Origin: Daucus carota subsp. sativus
Taxonomy: Eukaryota; Streptophyta; Magnoliopsida; Apiales; Apiaceae
Assembly (NCBI RefSeq): GCF_001625215.2
Contig: NC_030386.2
Coordinates: forward strand, 16,214,545-16,278,544
Direction: 5' to 3'
Length of the DNA: 64,000 nucleotides
The notes below the pieces were generated by a model. It saw nothing but the letters and a program-made list of their open reading frames with translations, was not told the DNA's origin and did not search any database. Shown one piece after another: positions 12,005 to 24,487 of the stretch (its first letter is position 1; every line of letters starts with the position of its first letter). The position numbers and the translations under genes are program-made.

Positions 12005-15000
12005 TCAGAAATCGAAATCATCATGATTAGGCTTAGGTGAAGTTAACAGAGCAGCATAGAGCCTTAACCTATCTTCCCCAAGTGATGAACACCTTGACAA
12101 GGGTCTCCTTGGCCTTATAAATGACAAGGAACTCAGCGTCAAGCGGTGCCTATACCTCCGCCAAGCCAACTGAATTGCAACAGCTGCCCAAGTTCTCCAA
12201 CCAGGCGAATAATACCTAGCACTGCGCTTCACTTTCTCATTCACAAATGTGTACCTAAAATGCTGTGTTACATACTTCACATCTTCCGCTTCTAGCCCAA
12301 AAGCTTCAGTTGTTTCAAGAGTTTCTAGTGATGATGAAGATAAAGGCAATCTTTCCACAAAAGGTTTCCTAAGACACCATGATAAAAGCTCGTCGCCACT
12401 GAAGTTTCCAGGGCCTAACATGCAGCAACTTTTTACACCATCTCTTAAATCTTGGCTGCTTTGTAGGTGTCCTCTTACTATAAACAGCATTCTCTGAACC
12501 GGATCACCTTCCTTTGATATCTGAAATCATCATATTCAGATCAGATTGAATTAAAGGCCTTGTTGACATTAACAGGTAGCCAGATTCAATTTTAATAGAT
12601 AATATCTCTGTTTACTCTGGGCCAGAACTTACGGTTTCTCCCTTAGTGAATATGAGGGACTTGACACGGTCACATATGTTCTCCAGAACCAAACTATCCA
12701 TGTGCTGAAACAAAGGCACCTGAGAGTTCAATGGCCAACAGTATGTTAGAATATACCAACACATTTTTGTAAGAAAAAGACATCAAAGTTGTTAATCTTT
12801 TTCGACAAGAGGCCTTCATACATTATTACCTGCTTGACCAAGTCCAAACAGAGATGATACTTAATATCCCTCCTAAGACCTTCAGGGAGATTCCTGATCA
12901 TATCACATTCATCAACGCCACGCATGGCAGCCCAACGCTGCCTCTCATAGTTGCGCACTCTCTGCCTAAACTCTTGCGGCAAATGCCTCTTTCTCATCCA
13001 CCACTCAACGTTCCTCATCTTCAACTGCATCGCCTGTTTCTTTGACGTTGTTGCATGCAAAAACACCTACACACGTACAAAATACAAACACATTATTAAT
13101 TAGTATCACTGTGAAAAAACACATCTTAGGCATGTATGTAAACTCATGATAATTGTTATCTTTATACCTTGATATTACCAATTAACATAGTGACTAGTAA
13201 GAGTCCACTCGTAAGAACAATTATGATAAACACAACTTCTAACCAATCTGTGGTGCTCTCCAAGTTCCCGAATGTGCTGATATTCATAATGCATAAATCC
13301 ATCAATACGTCGCTACAAAATTACATTCAGGATAAATAAACTGATTGTAAAACTAACAAAATTACTTGTGTACCTAAGTGTCATAAGGCCCCAGAAGATG
13401 GGAAACAGTATTTTTTCCAAACGGCTCTCATTTGTGACAAGTTGAACCGTCCATTTATAAGCTCCATAACCAAATTTATCATGATCAGCAATGAGACACA
13501 GAGACCTAGCTTCTTTATTTTCTCCCCATAACAGTCTTGTGCTGGCTGTCACCAGGTTTTTTCCTCCATAAAATAGATTGGTTTCGCAAGCCAAAAATTT
13601 AGGGCCACAACTTTGTGTTTTCATGCATTGTTCTGTCAAGCATTTTGTTGCTCTCTGGATTCCTAATAAGTACCAACATGCTCCTACAGCCTGTGTGCAT
13701 TAAAATGGTAACAGAGATCGTATAAATTATCAAAATCTGTAAAAAATACCAAGGTACAGAAAATGATAAAAATTTAAAATGGTAAAAAAAAATGTAAAAT
13801 TAGGGGGCATGTGTCCCGGGGCCTCTTACTAGATCCGCCCCTGCCTATGGGCAGGTGCAAATGAATCCAAGTACTTAATAGTAGTTTGTGTATATGGAAG
13901 CAATATGCTTAGTTAAGCTAGAGAAACAGTAAAAAAGATAACCATATGCTAATAATGACTCTAGGTATATGATCTGAGGTAGATTATGATGAAGAGTAGA
14001 AAGCTGGAGACTCACATGGGAGGCAACGAAATAAGCAATCAAATTGAGAGCAATTCCCCACCATACGGTCCCGAAAATATAACCGGAAAGATTTTGCATT
14101 CTGCGCAAGAGGTATACAGAGTGGTAAATCTTTGGTAAATACTGCAGTAGAAACATGACTAGAAATGTTGTCATCACTTCTGTCGTCGAACCCTTTTCCA
14201 GTAACGCTGGGATTACTATCCATAAGACAACCTGCAGTTTGATAAATTTAGGTAAGTTAGGATGATCAAATGCATGTGTGGAACCTTATTCATAATTTAA
14301 ATTTATTGTTGAACAATAATTTTATTTGCATATAACACCTTTAATTATATTTTTGTGTACATTTATCTAATCGGATCACATGCTCTTTTCTGGTTCACTT
14401 CATTGTTTGCTTCCAAACAACAAAATTTCTAATCCAACCTCTAACGCATGGAATAACTATCCCGATTCTGATTAACCAAACTCATTAACTATAAATTGAA
14501 CGCCTCATATCCATTTCTGCATATTGTTAGGGATCTTGTTTTCTACAAACTAAACTCAATAAACTCAAAACTCGGTGTCTCTTGGAGAGTGAATTGATTA
14601 AATCCCAATCTACCCAGAAAAAACGAACAAAAATAACCTGCATCACATGTTGGCACACCGGGGAGTACTACAAAAGCTTATGTACCACTCTGCATGCCAA
14701 CTAGTCATGACATGCATGCATTTGTCATTCTCTGCAACCGTTCTGTGCTATTGTACAAAACCGTGACCACACCCAATTTATCGTACCAACAGATCGATCA
14801 CTCAGAGCTACTAATAAACAATTATACAGCATCTCCAAAATAAAACCACTAATTACCAACCAATCGATTCAAATAACTAATCAAACCTGAGGTATAGGTA
14901 GGATGACAAAGAGATCAAAAAAGAAGCCCTTCCTAGCCTTCAAGTAGCGCATGGCCACGGTGCGTGAGCTCGTATCATGTGGACGGCTTCTCTCGTCCGC

Positions 15001-15417
15001 ATTGACAGCATGCGGGTGTTTATTTATCTTCAACTGCAACCACATGTTCCATACGTGCAGAGAATCCGTCATGCATCGAAGAACCGTGATGGTGATTGCA
15101 AAATAAGCGTCCACATATAAACACATGCAGGCTTCGCTTATAGAGAGGGCGTAAAAGAAGAGCGGATCTACAAACAAACCAGTTGCGCATACTAAAAGGA
15201 ACACTTGGTTCCATTCTTGAATCCTCGAGGCCCTAGGGTCCAAAACCTTCCCCAGAAACCATAGTTTATCGCGACTGCACGTGGCTCTTCTCGTCATAGC
15301 AACTCGTGCTGAGCTCTCTTCTTCTTCTTGTTCTTCGTTGTTGTTGTCGTCTTCTTCTTCGTTGTCATCATCGTCTTCGTCGATGATATGTGAAATTTGT
15401 TGTTCAAGAGTAGCCAT
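12005..15417 (-). CDS. CNGC4: Cyclic nucleotide-gated ion channel 4 (CNGC4), 7 exons
   Basis: Exons in coding order: 14887-15417, 14016-14231, 13374-13690, 13168-13276, 12830-13066, 12633-12719 and 12005-12520. They join cleanly to 670 residues (Arabidopsis CNGC4 is about 694). Residues 13-36 are almost all acidic, as in the Arabidopsis protein. Next come the transmembrane helices and a pore with the filter GNL at about 358-360, characteristic of CNGC4 (CNGC2 has AND). A C-linker and a cyclic-nucleotide-binding domain (about 471-590) include the phosphate-binding cassette GPGNFSGDELLSW (about 535-547). A calmodulin-binding IQ motif, AVAIQLAWRRYRHRL, lies near 613-627. The C terminus LTSPKPNHDDFDF is diagnostic. 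CNGC4 (HLM1/DND2) works with CNGC2 as a plasma-membrane calcium channel in immune signalling. All key residues are present and the gene looks functional. Intron 1 is 655 bases long. Confidence 0.97.
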
Positions 15418-17925
15418 GAGTTTAATTAGTTACTTATTATTTATGTATTTTGAATTAGTTTGTTACTCCTGTGTAAAGGGGATATAGAAGTGAGTTGAGC
15501 TGAGGACTGAAGGGATGGGATTGGAATGATGATGAGAACAAGACAGAAAATAATTGGAAGGGATAGATGAATAGGAGTACTAAACTAGCTAACTGCAATG
15601 TAAATACTACAATTTTAACCTTTTAAACTGCTATATGTTTTATGGGGAACACATACAAACTATTTTGATAGACAATTGTGTAAATAATTATGAGTTAATA
15701 GAATGTTATTTTATATAAAAACCCTATATATGTTGAGTGTGTCGACCCAAGTCCACATCGCAAATATAAAAAAGATTTGTCTTGAATATAAACAATCAAA
15801 ACAACTCCATTAATATGACGTCTTTTGAAAAGAGTCCAAAAAACAAATCCGTGTCACGACCCAGATATCATCTCATCTTAATACATCTTAATACGGAGTT
15901 AACGGGTTTTGTTGATCTTAGGGTTGCAGGTTATGTGATGCGGGAAAGTTTAAGATCTATTGAAAATCAATTAAATTTAATTATTATTATATTCTTGAAT
16001 GTCCATCTTTACATTGAAAATGAACAATGATGGTAAGTTTTTTCTTTAGTTCTGTGGATAGATGTAGTCTTACTTAGAGTTTTACCTAGATATCCCCATT
16101 AAAAAGGAACAAATTTTAAATTTATGTAACCAAAATATATGGTTAACTTAATATGCACATATCACTAAAATTCTGTAAGTCATTATAAATTTTAGATAAT
16201 TTACTAAAATTGTTTTGATATATAAATGAAGAGAACATAAGAGCTCATAAAAATTTGGAATGCAAACACTCGACCCAGAAACGTTTGTAAATACAACCTA
16301 CATCAACCTAGACACCGAGCATTTCTGCGCATGATTTTTGGACCTTGAGCTTTGCAAGAGAGCAAACAAAGAGAAACTGCCAAACCAATGGGCAGAGAAG
16401 AAACTGAGTAGGGTCCATCTCGAGTAAGAAAGTAAAAAACTAAAAATTATGCACCAGTACTAACTGGTATTGAAAGCAAAACATCAGATATACATATGGT
16501 ACACAATTACAGATACACATATTGGTATGTGAAATAGCTGCACATGATAGATAAAATCAAAAATAGCAGCACACAATCACACAGCAATAATAAGTTATAA
16601 TACGTTCAAACAACACAGTTTCTGCGCAGCTTCCCTCGTTTTGTACTCTTCCCCGTTCGGTTGCTTACCATCCCATAAGCATCTATCATGTCCACGTCTC
16701 TCCTTCAAGAGCCTGATATAGCTTTTAAGCCCACCATATCCGTACTCCATTCCACACATTTCTTTTACCGCTGCTTACGTTTTGGGTTTATTACTGTTAT
16801 TTTGTACTCCCCCAGTCCCCTCAATTGTTTGCACTGGAGAGTGGGGACATAGATTCCGCAAGCATTCTAATACTCTCATACAATATAGTTTGATAAGTTA
16901 TTTTAAATTTGTTTTCTCTGAATAAATATTTACTATCTAACAATTTATAAGAAAAAGAGAAATTTCAGAAAAAATTATCAAATTATATTTTATATGCATC
17001 TTAAAATGCGTGTCGATCAATAAAAAAATATGTAAAGAAATGAGAGATACTGCGTGTCGATCAATAAAAAAAATATGTAAACAAAATGAGAGTACAGAAA
17101 AAGTAATATTTATTATTCTCATACCTGAACTTAGTAAACTAGTACTAAACTACCTACCTGAGTTCATATAAGAATCGATTTCTATTACTGCAAGAGCGTC
17201 ATTCCATGACATTATCAACATTTATTAAGGCACAAGACATATGAATATCACGTGAAAGATTGAAAAATATACAAAAGTTAAAGCTGCACAAAAATTATAA
17301 TTTGACGAGTGAATAAAATCACATATATCATAAATATCAAAATACGGCAGATTATCGACTTGTGTATCCCTCAGTTATCAGTAATATCATAGAATTGAGG
17401 GTGGGAGAGAAAAAGTCGGATAGGACCCTTCGTCTTAGGTACAGAATGGGATGTTACTGCCTACATGGTCCTGACTCTAACATTGATGTATAGCGACGCG
17501 ACATATATTGGTCGCAGGGGAGATCATAGGAAAATCACGTGTTAACATTGTTAGACAATATGTTCGAATAAAGTAGAAGATCGTGTGCGTGACTGATTAA
17601 ACTCAAGGAGACTAATAAATGGAACGAAAATAATATGTAAAGATTTGAGTCCGGTTCGAAATTATCTGCTCGAAAAACATATTCACGTTTTCGTCATATT
17701 TGCGAAACGGAAGCTTCTTGAAATAAAACAAATTATGATGCAGTGCTACACATAACTTAAAATAAGCTTCAAAAATATAGATATAGACAGTGTAATTTGT
17801 AAACGTGTGCTACTTTTTTCTAATTAATTAGTCACATAGAAATTAAATTTGTAATTAAATCTAGCAGTAATATATATATATATAGAGATTCTTATATATA
17901 TTAATCTAGCAGGGATCACTACAAG
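15418..17925. other. Long spacer upstream of CNGC4
   Basis: 15418-15700 is the probable CNGC4 promoter and leader. 16806-17105 starts like a Stowaway MITE (TACTCCCCCAGTCCC) but has no good right end. It contains a tandem duplication of about 48 bases, TGCGTGTCGATCAATAAA..., at about 17007-17098. 17873-17884 is a short TA run. No gene is supported; the frame at 15281-15487 is the CNGC4 acidic stretch read backwards. Confidence 0.45.
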
Positions 17926-18745
17926 AAAATCCGAGATTTCCAACGGAATTTTTCCTTGGTAAACATGAAATCCCGTTGAAAAAATGGAATGCCAATCGAA
18001 TTCCCAACGGAAAAAATTGTTACTAAAATCCTCATTGGTAAAATTTTCCTACAGAATATGGATTCTGATGCTAATGTTACAACGGATCGGGAGGCTGACT
18101 TTAAAAGGAATCCATTATCAGAACTAGGGGTGAACATGGGTTGGGTTGGGCGGGTTTTTGGAAAAAAACGACCCAACCCAATTAGTTCGGGTTAATAAAA
18201 ACTTAACCCGTTAACTGAAATTTTTTTATCTAACCCAACCCTACCCAACCCAATTAATTCGGGTTGGGTCGGATTGGTTTGGGTTAAACTTGCGAAAATT
18301 ATAATAAATAAAAATTTAGTCATTCATCGCGATAGGAAAAAAAAAACTCACTCGCACACCGGTAGCTAGTAACAGTCGGCATACATATTTATAGTTACTC
18401 AGTTTCTATGAATCATTCACCAATATCAGTCGATGCGTAAGTTTTTATCGAAGAGGGAAGCCTATTACATTGGTGAAACATTTAAACAATGGTGAAATAA
18501 TAGAAAATTGTTGTATACACACTCAGTTATGAACTCTTATATATAATGTGTATATCAGTTCATTAACAAATCATTGATCATGTTCAAATTCCAAAAGTCA
18601 TCATTTACATTTTATAGTTATCGAGATACTTAAAATTATTCATATTGCTGTTGTAAATGTATAGACACACCCTAGATAAATCAAATTAGGTTAAAGATTG
18701 ATTGAGATAAACTAAAAAATGTAAAATAGGTATGTAAATATTATA

Positions 18746-18803
<58 letters not shown>

Positions 18804-19100
18804 CGGGTTAGGTTGGGTTAGTTCAGGGTTAAAATCTGTAAAACCCTGACCCAACCCAACTTAATCGGGTTTTTTAAAAATTAACCCATTTATTTTTCGG
18901 TTTTGAACGGGTCGGGTTAATCGGCCTAAAAAAGGGTCGGTTTGGGTTGGGTTAGCGGGTTGAACGGGTTTATGTTCACCCCTAATCAGAACGGATATTC
19001 CGTTGGTAACTTGCCAACAATTGCCAACCAACATTCCATTGGTAAAGAACTTTATCAACAGAATACCTACAGAAAGCCATGAGGACGGATAGTTGAAACT
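17926..19100. mobile_element. CACTA-type element remnant interrupted by a hAT MITE
   Basis: It begins with CACTACAAGAAAATCC, a classic CACTA terminus, and carries repeated CCAACGGAA / TTCCGTTGG / CATTGGTAAA subterminal motifs at 17938-18050. The same motif style resumes at 18993-19075, after the hAT insertion at 18125-18984. No matching right terminus is found, so the right limit is approximate and the element is incomplete. Confidence 0.65.
18125..18984. mobile_element. hAT-type non-autonomous element, GGGTTG-rich, complete
   Basis: The ends are TAGGGGTGAACAT and its complement, flanked by a perfect 8-bp target duplication ATCAGAAC (18117-18124 and 18985-18992). Both flanks are built of AACCCAACCC / GGGTTGGGTT motifs. 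An AT dinucleotide run of roughly 50 bases lies near 18748-18800. The element is 860 bases with no coding capacity. It is inserted into the CACTA remnant, so it is younger than that element. Confidence 0.9.
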
Positions 19101-20987
19101 GGCTAAAATTTGTGAAAAAGTATAAGATACTAACATATCCAAACTGAGAGATCCGATACTTTACTTTTTGCATGTAATTTATGTTGAAGAAAAATATTTC
19201 TCCACATTATTTTAAAAAAAATTCTAAATAAAAATTTAATATATAAAAATATATTTTTTTCTATTTTCAAATTATAATCAAAGTGAAATTGAGGGAGGTA
19301 CGATTTTTGTGCTTTTAAGTTTCACGAATTCATATCCTTTAACATATTATAAAAATACGGTTGTAATAGCAGATAAAGCATGTGCATGAGGACCAATGCT
19401 ACTCTGTACTAATCTATAGTGCCAAGAACTGCCCAAGCAACGTTTGATCATTTAGATTTAGACTGTTGGATCCAATGATCCATATAAATATGTGCTTCAC
19501 GGCGGTGAATAAATTAAAAAAAGTTGTGTTCCGTCGAAATAATATAGGCGAAAGAGTCACAAAGATCACGGGTAAAATAGTTCTTAACTTATCAATTAAT
19601 ATGTTCATATATATTTTGAGGAGTCAAATTTAAAAAATCAAAATGAATAGATATAGAAATTCAAGATTTCAAAATTTCAAAGTATAACTTACAAATCATA
19701 AATAAATTTATACAGGAAAAACAAATAAGCTATAATAATTTGTAACATTTTTTACTCCGATGAGTAACGAGCCTATAGATCTACATGCATAATGCATGCT
19801 AGATTTTGTACCGAACTTGAAATGATTTTCTTGTAACTTGGCCTTTTCTTCTTGTCGTGTTCAAGTGGAAAGTCTGGTTTCCTTTTTATTTGTTTGGGAG
19901 CTTTTTATGCAATATTGAGAGGTATGTTACATATTCTTGTACCATTTAACTGTCTCCCAGGTCTAACCGATGAAGCGGAAAATATTTTCTCCTTTCCATA
20001 CAAATGTATGCTTATGTTTGGGTTGATAATTAATAAAATTTAAGAAGATAGGTAAAGTAAGAGTGAAAATATAACCAAAGTGTTAGATCAATTAATATTA
20101 AATATATAAAAATAAGTATAGTGAAGAATAATAATAATAATAATAATAATAATTGATTTTTATATTGTAAATTTGGAAAATGTTAGTATCTAGAATTTGA
20201 TCTCAAATTTTTTTTCTCAGATCCAACATGTATTGTCACAAAATCTGTGAACAAAATTTAGGATATGCATCATTACTTATTTGATAAGTTTCAAAAAATA
20301 AAAAATAAAATGCGTCATTCTAAAAACCAAAATGTAAAGAAATAATCGTAGAGAGGGCAGTATTCATTTATCTTTCATCCTTATAATAAGTTAAGTTCAC
20401 CACTAATCTCGACTATATACTATTCCTCAATAAGTTAGCGTGTGTCTAGTTACGTAATGTTATTTCTCGATAAGTTAACGTGTCTAATTAATTTCTCTAC
20501 ATAATACTGATTAACAAGTCTTCATTTAACAAGATCTCGAAAAAAATGGAAACAGCAACTCACTAGTGTATTGAATTTCATGGTACTTGTGTATCTGAAT
20601 TCTTCTTTTTTGATAAGCGTTTCAAAATGGTTGTTTGCATGAATGGTTTGCTCTGTGAAACCAGCCTAACACTGTGCCCTCCTCTCTAGAGGTCAGGAAC
20701 CGAAGGCCTACGCCAATGGTCCATGACCCAACTCTGAACTCCCTACTTGCCTACTTGGATTGGACAAGCCGGATAATGTTCAGCCCCAAACAGAAAGACT
20801 CTGAAAACACCATCACAATCACAAGTCAAAGAAATAACTTCTTGGCCCATTAATTTTAGGGCCTGTTTTAAGATGCCATTCCCTCCTTCCCTACTCGGAT
20901 CATTCGTTACTTGTGACGAAAAATTTCTTAAAAATAAGCTATTATATCTTATTGAATAAATACGTTAAAAACGAAATCGTTTCCATT
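19101..20987. other. Gene-free AT-rich spacer
   Basis: An AAT trinucleotide run lies at about 20128-20153. No bounded transposon or supportable gene is seen. The frame at 19852-20043 has no family features. Confidence 0.45.
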
Positions 20988-20992
20988 GCGGG

Positions 20993-21035
<43 letters not shown>

Positions 21036-21060
21036 ACGTTTTCGATCCACGTTCACCGCA
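20988..21060 (+). tRNA. tRNA-Phe (anticodon GAA)
   Basis: The 73 bases fold as a full cloverleaf. The acceptor strand GCGGGGA, D arm GCTC...GAGC, anticodon loop CTGAAGA with GAA at 21021-21023, variable loop AGGTC and discriminator A follow plant nuclear tRNA-Phe almost base for base. There is no intron. The A box (TAGCTCAGTTGG) and B box region are present, and a TTTT run follows at about 21073. Compared with the standard plant sequence, as I remember it, the T stem differs at three places. The outer pair has changed from G-C to A-T, which keeps pairing. The innermost base 53 is T facing C61, a mismatch at a normally conserved G53-C61 pair. It may therefore be a weak or decaying copy. Confidence 0.85.
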
Positions 21061-21416
21061 TATATCCATTCCTTTTACACTTTTGGGAGCCAAGTCATTC
21101 ATTGCAACTTTCTTTAACCCATCTTTTACAATCTAGCTTTTTCTGATCTATTTTCTACATGCATATTTTTCATTTTTTAGCTTCTGCTAATCATTCTCTT
21201 TCTGCATCTGGTGCCTTCCCAATATTCACCCTTCACTACTAGAGTCTAGAAACAACAGATGTATACATAAAAAATAAACACATTTCTTGCATGATGCATC
21301 ATACTATTGTTCTTTTCTTTTTTTGGCTTGAAGCACCTTTCTAGTTGATGCTACTAATTAAATTTCTGCAATCTGCACCAACAACAATATTTTCTCATGG
21401 TACAACTAATCCAGTA
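21061..21416. other. Spacer between tRNA-Phe and the myosin-tail gene
   Basis: Probably holds the 3' untranslated region of the minus-strand gene that ends at 21417. Nothing else is recognisable. Confidence 0.4.
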
Positions 21417-24400
21417 CTAACGTCGTTTACTCATCCCTCGCCACCATTTGCGATGACCTGCTTCAGCATCTGAGACTCCAATTTTATGAAGCTTCACCTT
21501 GGCCTCCCGTAAACGAGCCTTGTAATCTTTCATCCATGTTTCAAATTTGTTTTTCAGGTTTCGAAGGTCTTTATCAGGGTCTGCATAAGCTGAGTTCCCT
21601 GACTCCACAATAGCTTTCACTTCATCATTGAAAGTATGTTTTCGTTGCTCAAACTCTTTCATCAGGTGGCACACTGGATTGCCATTGCCATTAGATTGCC
21701 GTACTGCTCCAAACTCCGTCAGATCCTCTTGCCTCCTGGACTGATTGGAGGTGTTATTAGAAAGACTTCTTTTCACTGCAGCCAGGCTCATCTGCACATG
21801 ACATATACCATAATCACTCATACGTAAATATACAAGTGGCTTCGGCCAGTAATGTAATTGGACCGCAAAACCAATCATGTTTAATTAGAGCATAAGATAG
21901 CGATCAGATTTAAGTACTGATGTAAAAACATATCCGAAATATAGTACAAGTACTTACTTGTAACGATGATGTCTGCTTTTGCCACATGTCTTCCATCAAT
22001 TTCATTTTGCCTTCATATTCCAGCCACCTAGCTTCATATTGCTGCACTTGATTTCGCAGTGCTGCATTTTCTTGTTCTTTTTTCTCTAGGTTCATCTCTG
22101 CCTTCAAAACCCTCTTTTGAAGCTCTTCCACAGATAAAGGCAGAGCCTTTTTGCTTACTTGTGGCATCTCCTGCAAAATCAAGCAGACCTTACTATTAAC
22201 CAGAAAGCTTCAATATGTTTATGATATTCCCTTGCACCAATAGGTTCTCTAACATTTAGATCAAGCATCTTTCATATATTTATAAATTAATGCTTGTCAG
22301 TTGCAATGCAACTACATACAGAACTCATGTGATAGCTTGCACTGTAAAGATGAGGTTATTTGTATAATCTAGTTGTCAGTGGCAATCTATATAGGTCTAA
22401 GTATGAACTTCTGTGTAAAGACGAAATAGATATTATCTAAAAAAATGACGATGGCATAACTGGGTCTGTTAAATGAACTGACAAATTTTCTTCCTTTTCT
22501 TATCCAATTCAGAGCATCATGTCCATATGTGACGCAAAAACGCAGATTTAAACATATTTTATGACTGGTGAAACTGTAAAAGTCAGTACAGGCGCACATT
22601 TATGGAGCATAATTTTTGATTAGACGGAGTCCCTTAAAGCTCAAGCTCCAACTCTAAAACTTTAAGGGTCGTTTAATATTTTCTGGCAATTTGTGTTTCT
22701 TAACCATGTTGAAAGGAAGTTCCACTAGTGAAGGAGGAAAATTCAACACACCAGATCATATATTGATCAATCACAAAACATAAATAATTATACAGTTTAT
22801 AATCTAGACATCCTTGCCTTGTTCAGGCGAAGTAGTGAATTGGAGAGTTTTAAAATACTAGAGTCCGAAGCTTCAGAGCAACCTCTATTCTAAGTTCCAT
22901 AAAGTATCCAACTCAAGGGCAAACAGTTTGTTATAAAAAAAAATTGGCAGAGATGGAAGTTATAACTTGACTGGAAGACGAACAACACTAACTCTGATCG
23001 GGAGCTATATATACACTAAAATGCAAAATTCTATATATGAAAAGATGAAATATATAAATTTATCAGGCGGAAGAAATGGTTGTCAGTCACAGAATGCAAG
23101 TACCTTGACATCAGATTTCCTCCTACTTGGACTGTGAACAGAACCTGGGTTACATTGATCCAATTTTTCCAGATTCTGCAATATCTTAGCCTGTTTTCTA
23201 GCCAGCCATCCACGTATTACTGCAGCAAAGACAGGTTTGAATAATATATCGTCTTAGAATAAAAAGGGGCACATTTTTGAATATGACATCTTACCTGCTT
23301 GTAATTGTAGAACAATCCTTTCCTGCTCATTTGTTTTCTGAACAACCAGTTCCCTTTGATTAATGAGACAATCATACTTCCTTCTAGCATTTGCAGCACG
23401 GACAACTGCAGGATATTGTTCTTTTGTTAAATTTTAAAAGCCGTACTAAAGATATGCGAGTTTTTACATTAAAAAAGAAGAAGTTAATCTTATGAAATTT
23501 TTGCCCACTATTCATTTTTGTGTGAATTAAGTTATGACATAAAATTTTTCAAGACAATTCAAAGTTCTGAAGCCACTATTAGCGGCATGAAGCAACAGTC
23601 TGCACATTGATCAATATTATTTGAATCAAAGAAGCACCTAAAGTATATCTATCTGAGGAACCAACTAAAACATCTTTATATATTAATAAATCTAAATTTA
23701 TGTGATCCTTACATGATTGAAGCGATATCACCCCTCGTTTCAGCTCAAGGAAGTAACGACGATCCTGATAAGAACGAAAGCATTTCTGCACCTTAAGTGT
23801 GCCTAGCAGAACCTGTTTTCTTGCTTCCTCCAATGTTCCATTCTAATATGCAAAAACACGTCACACATAGGGAAATTAAGTAACAGAATTTAATCCGATT
23901 TCACATAAAACAAGACATTCATACATGATACATCTCGCTGTCCCACCTCCTAATATGAATTTATAAATGGAATACAGATATGCGGTGGAAAAGATTCTCA
24001 GTCAAGGCTTCAGTCTTTTCATCTGGTTCATTTTGGCCTAAACTCTAACTTCAAAATTGCCCCTAAATTTTTTTCCAAAATAATGTAGTAGAATTTTGTT
24101 AAGAGCACAATATCATCATGGTAAGCCTATCTCTTAATAGCTCGAGAAATTTAACATGGTATCGGAACTCATGTCATGTCAGCTGACGACCAAAACCTAT
24201 ATATAGACTGTAGACTTGTAGTAGATGAGATTAATTTTAGTTACCTTTTTGGCATCAAAACTGCCACCTCTTGAATCCTTTTTCACACAACTGAGAGCAG
24301 CAGAGGAGTTTTCGAAATCATTAGGCAGCGGGCGCTTAGACGAAGGCCGGCGAGCCTTGGAGACCGGCCGAGACGGCAGCTTGGGCGGCAAGTCTCTTGG

Positions 24401-24487
24401 CCTGTCAACTTCCTCTCTCCGCCGGAGAGAATCCAGCATTTCCTCCATCGAGCTCCGAGCTATCATAGATGGCGACACAGACAACAT
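21417..24487 (-). CDS. Headless class VIII myosin derivative: N-terminal extension, IQ motifs and tail, no motor
   Basis: Exons in coding order: 24245-24487, 23713-23842, 23295-23405, 23104-23219, 21958-22170 and 21417-21791; all introns are GT/AG and the frame is open for 395 residues. Residues 1-81 match the plant myosin VIII N-terminal extension (MLSVSPSMIARSSMEEMLDS, then DRPRDLPPKLPSRP). The next exon enters directly into the neck: LLGTLKVQKCFRSYQDRRYF (about 93-112), the IQ-like VISLQSFVRAANARRKY (about 119-135) and LQAVIRGWLARKQ (about 159-171). Residues 201-271 are a predicted coiled coil (LEYEGKMKLMEDMWQKQ). Residues 272-395 are the conserved myosin VIII tail, with NKFETWMKDYKARLREAKV and the end HRKWWRGMSKRR. 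About 700-750 residues of motor are absent, with no P-loop, and the first intron (about 400 bases) cannot hide it. Full-length myosin VIII is about 1100-1200 residues. The product could dimerise or bind calmodulin but cannot walk on actin. It may be expressed or a recent pseudogene. Confidence 0.85.

Noticed and set aside
11858-12040. 60-residue plus-strand frame next to the CNGC4 stop
   Set aside because: It overlaps the CNGC4 3' end, has no start context or family match and is probably chance.
12249-12497. Plus-strand frames at 12249-12497 and 12854-13045
   Set aside because: They lie wholly over CNGC4 exons on the other strand and have no family features.
13760-13860. Phrase GGGGCCTCTTACTAGATCCGCCCCTG in CNGC4 intron 2 as a transposon end
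   Set aside because: Such phrases border some plant elements, but no partner end or duplication is visible here.
15281-15487. Serine-rich plus-strand frame
   Set aside because: It is the reverse complement of the acidic Asp/Glu run in CNGC4 exon 1, a codon-composition artefact.
18125-18260. AACCCAACCC / GGGTTGGG runs as interstitial telomere repeats
   Set aside because: The unit is not the plant telomere repeat TTTAGGG, and the runs belong to the arms of hAT elements with perfect 8-bp duplications.
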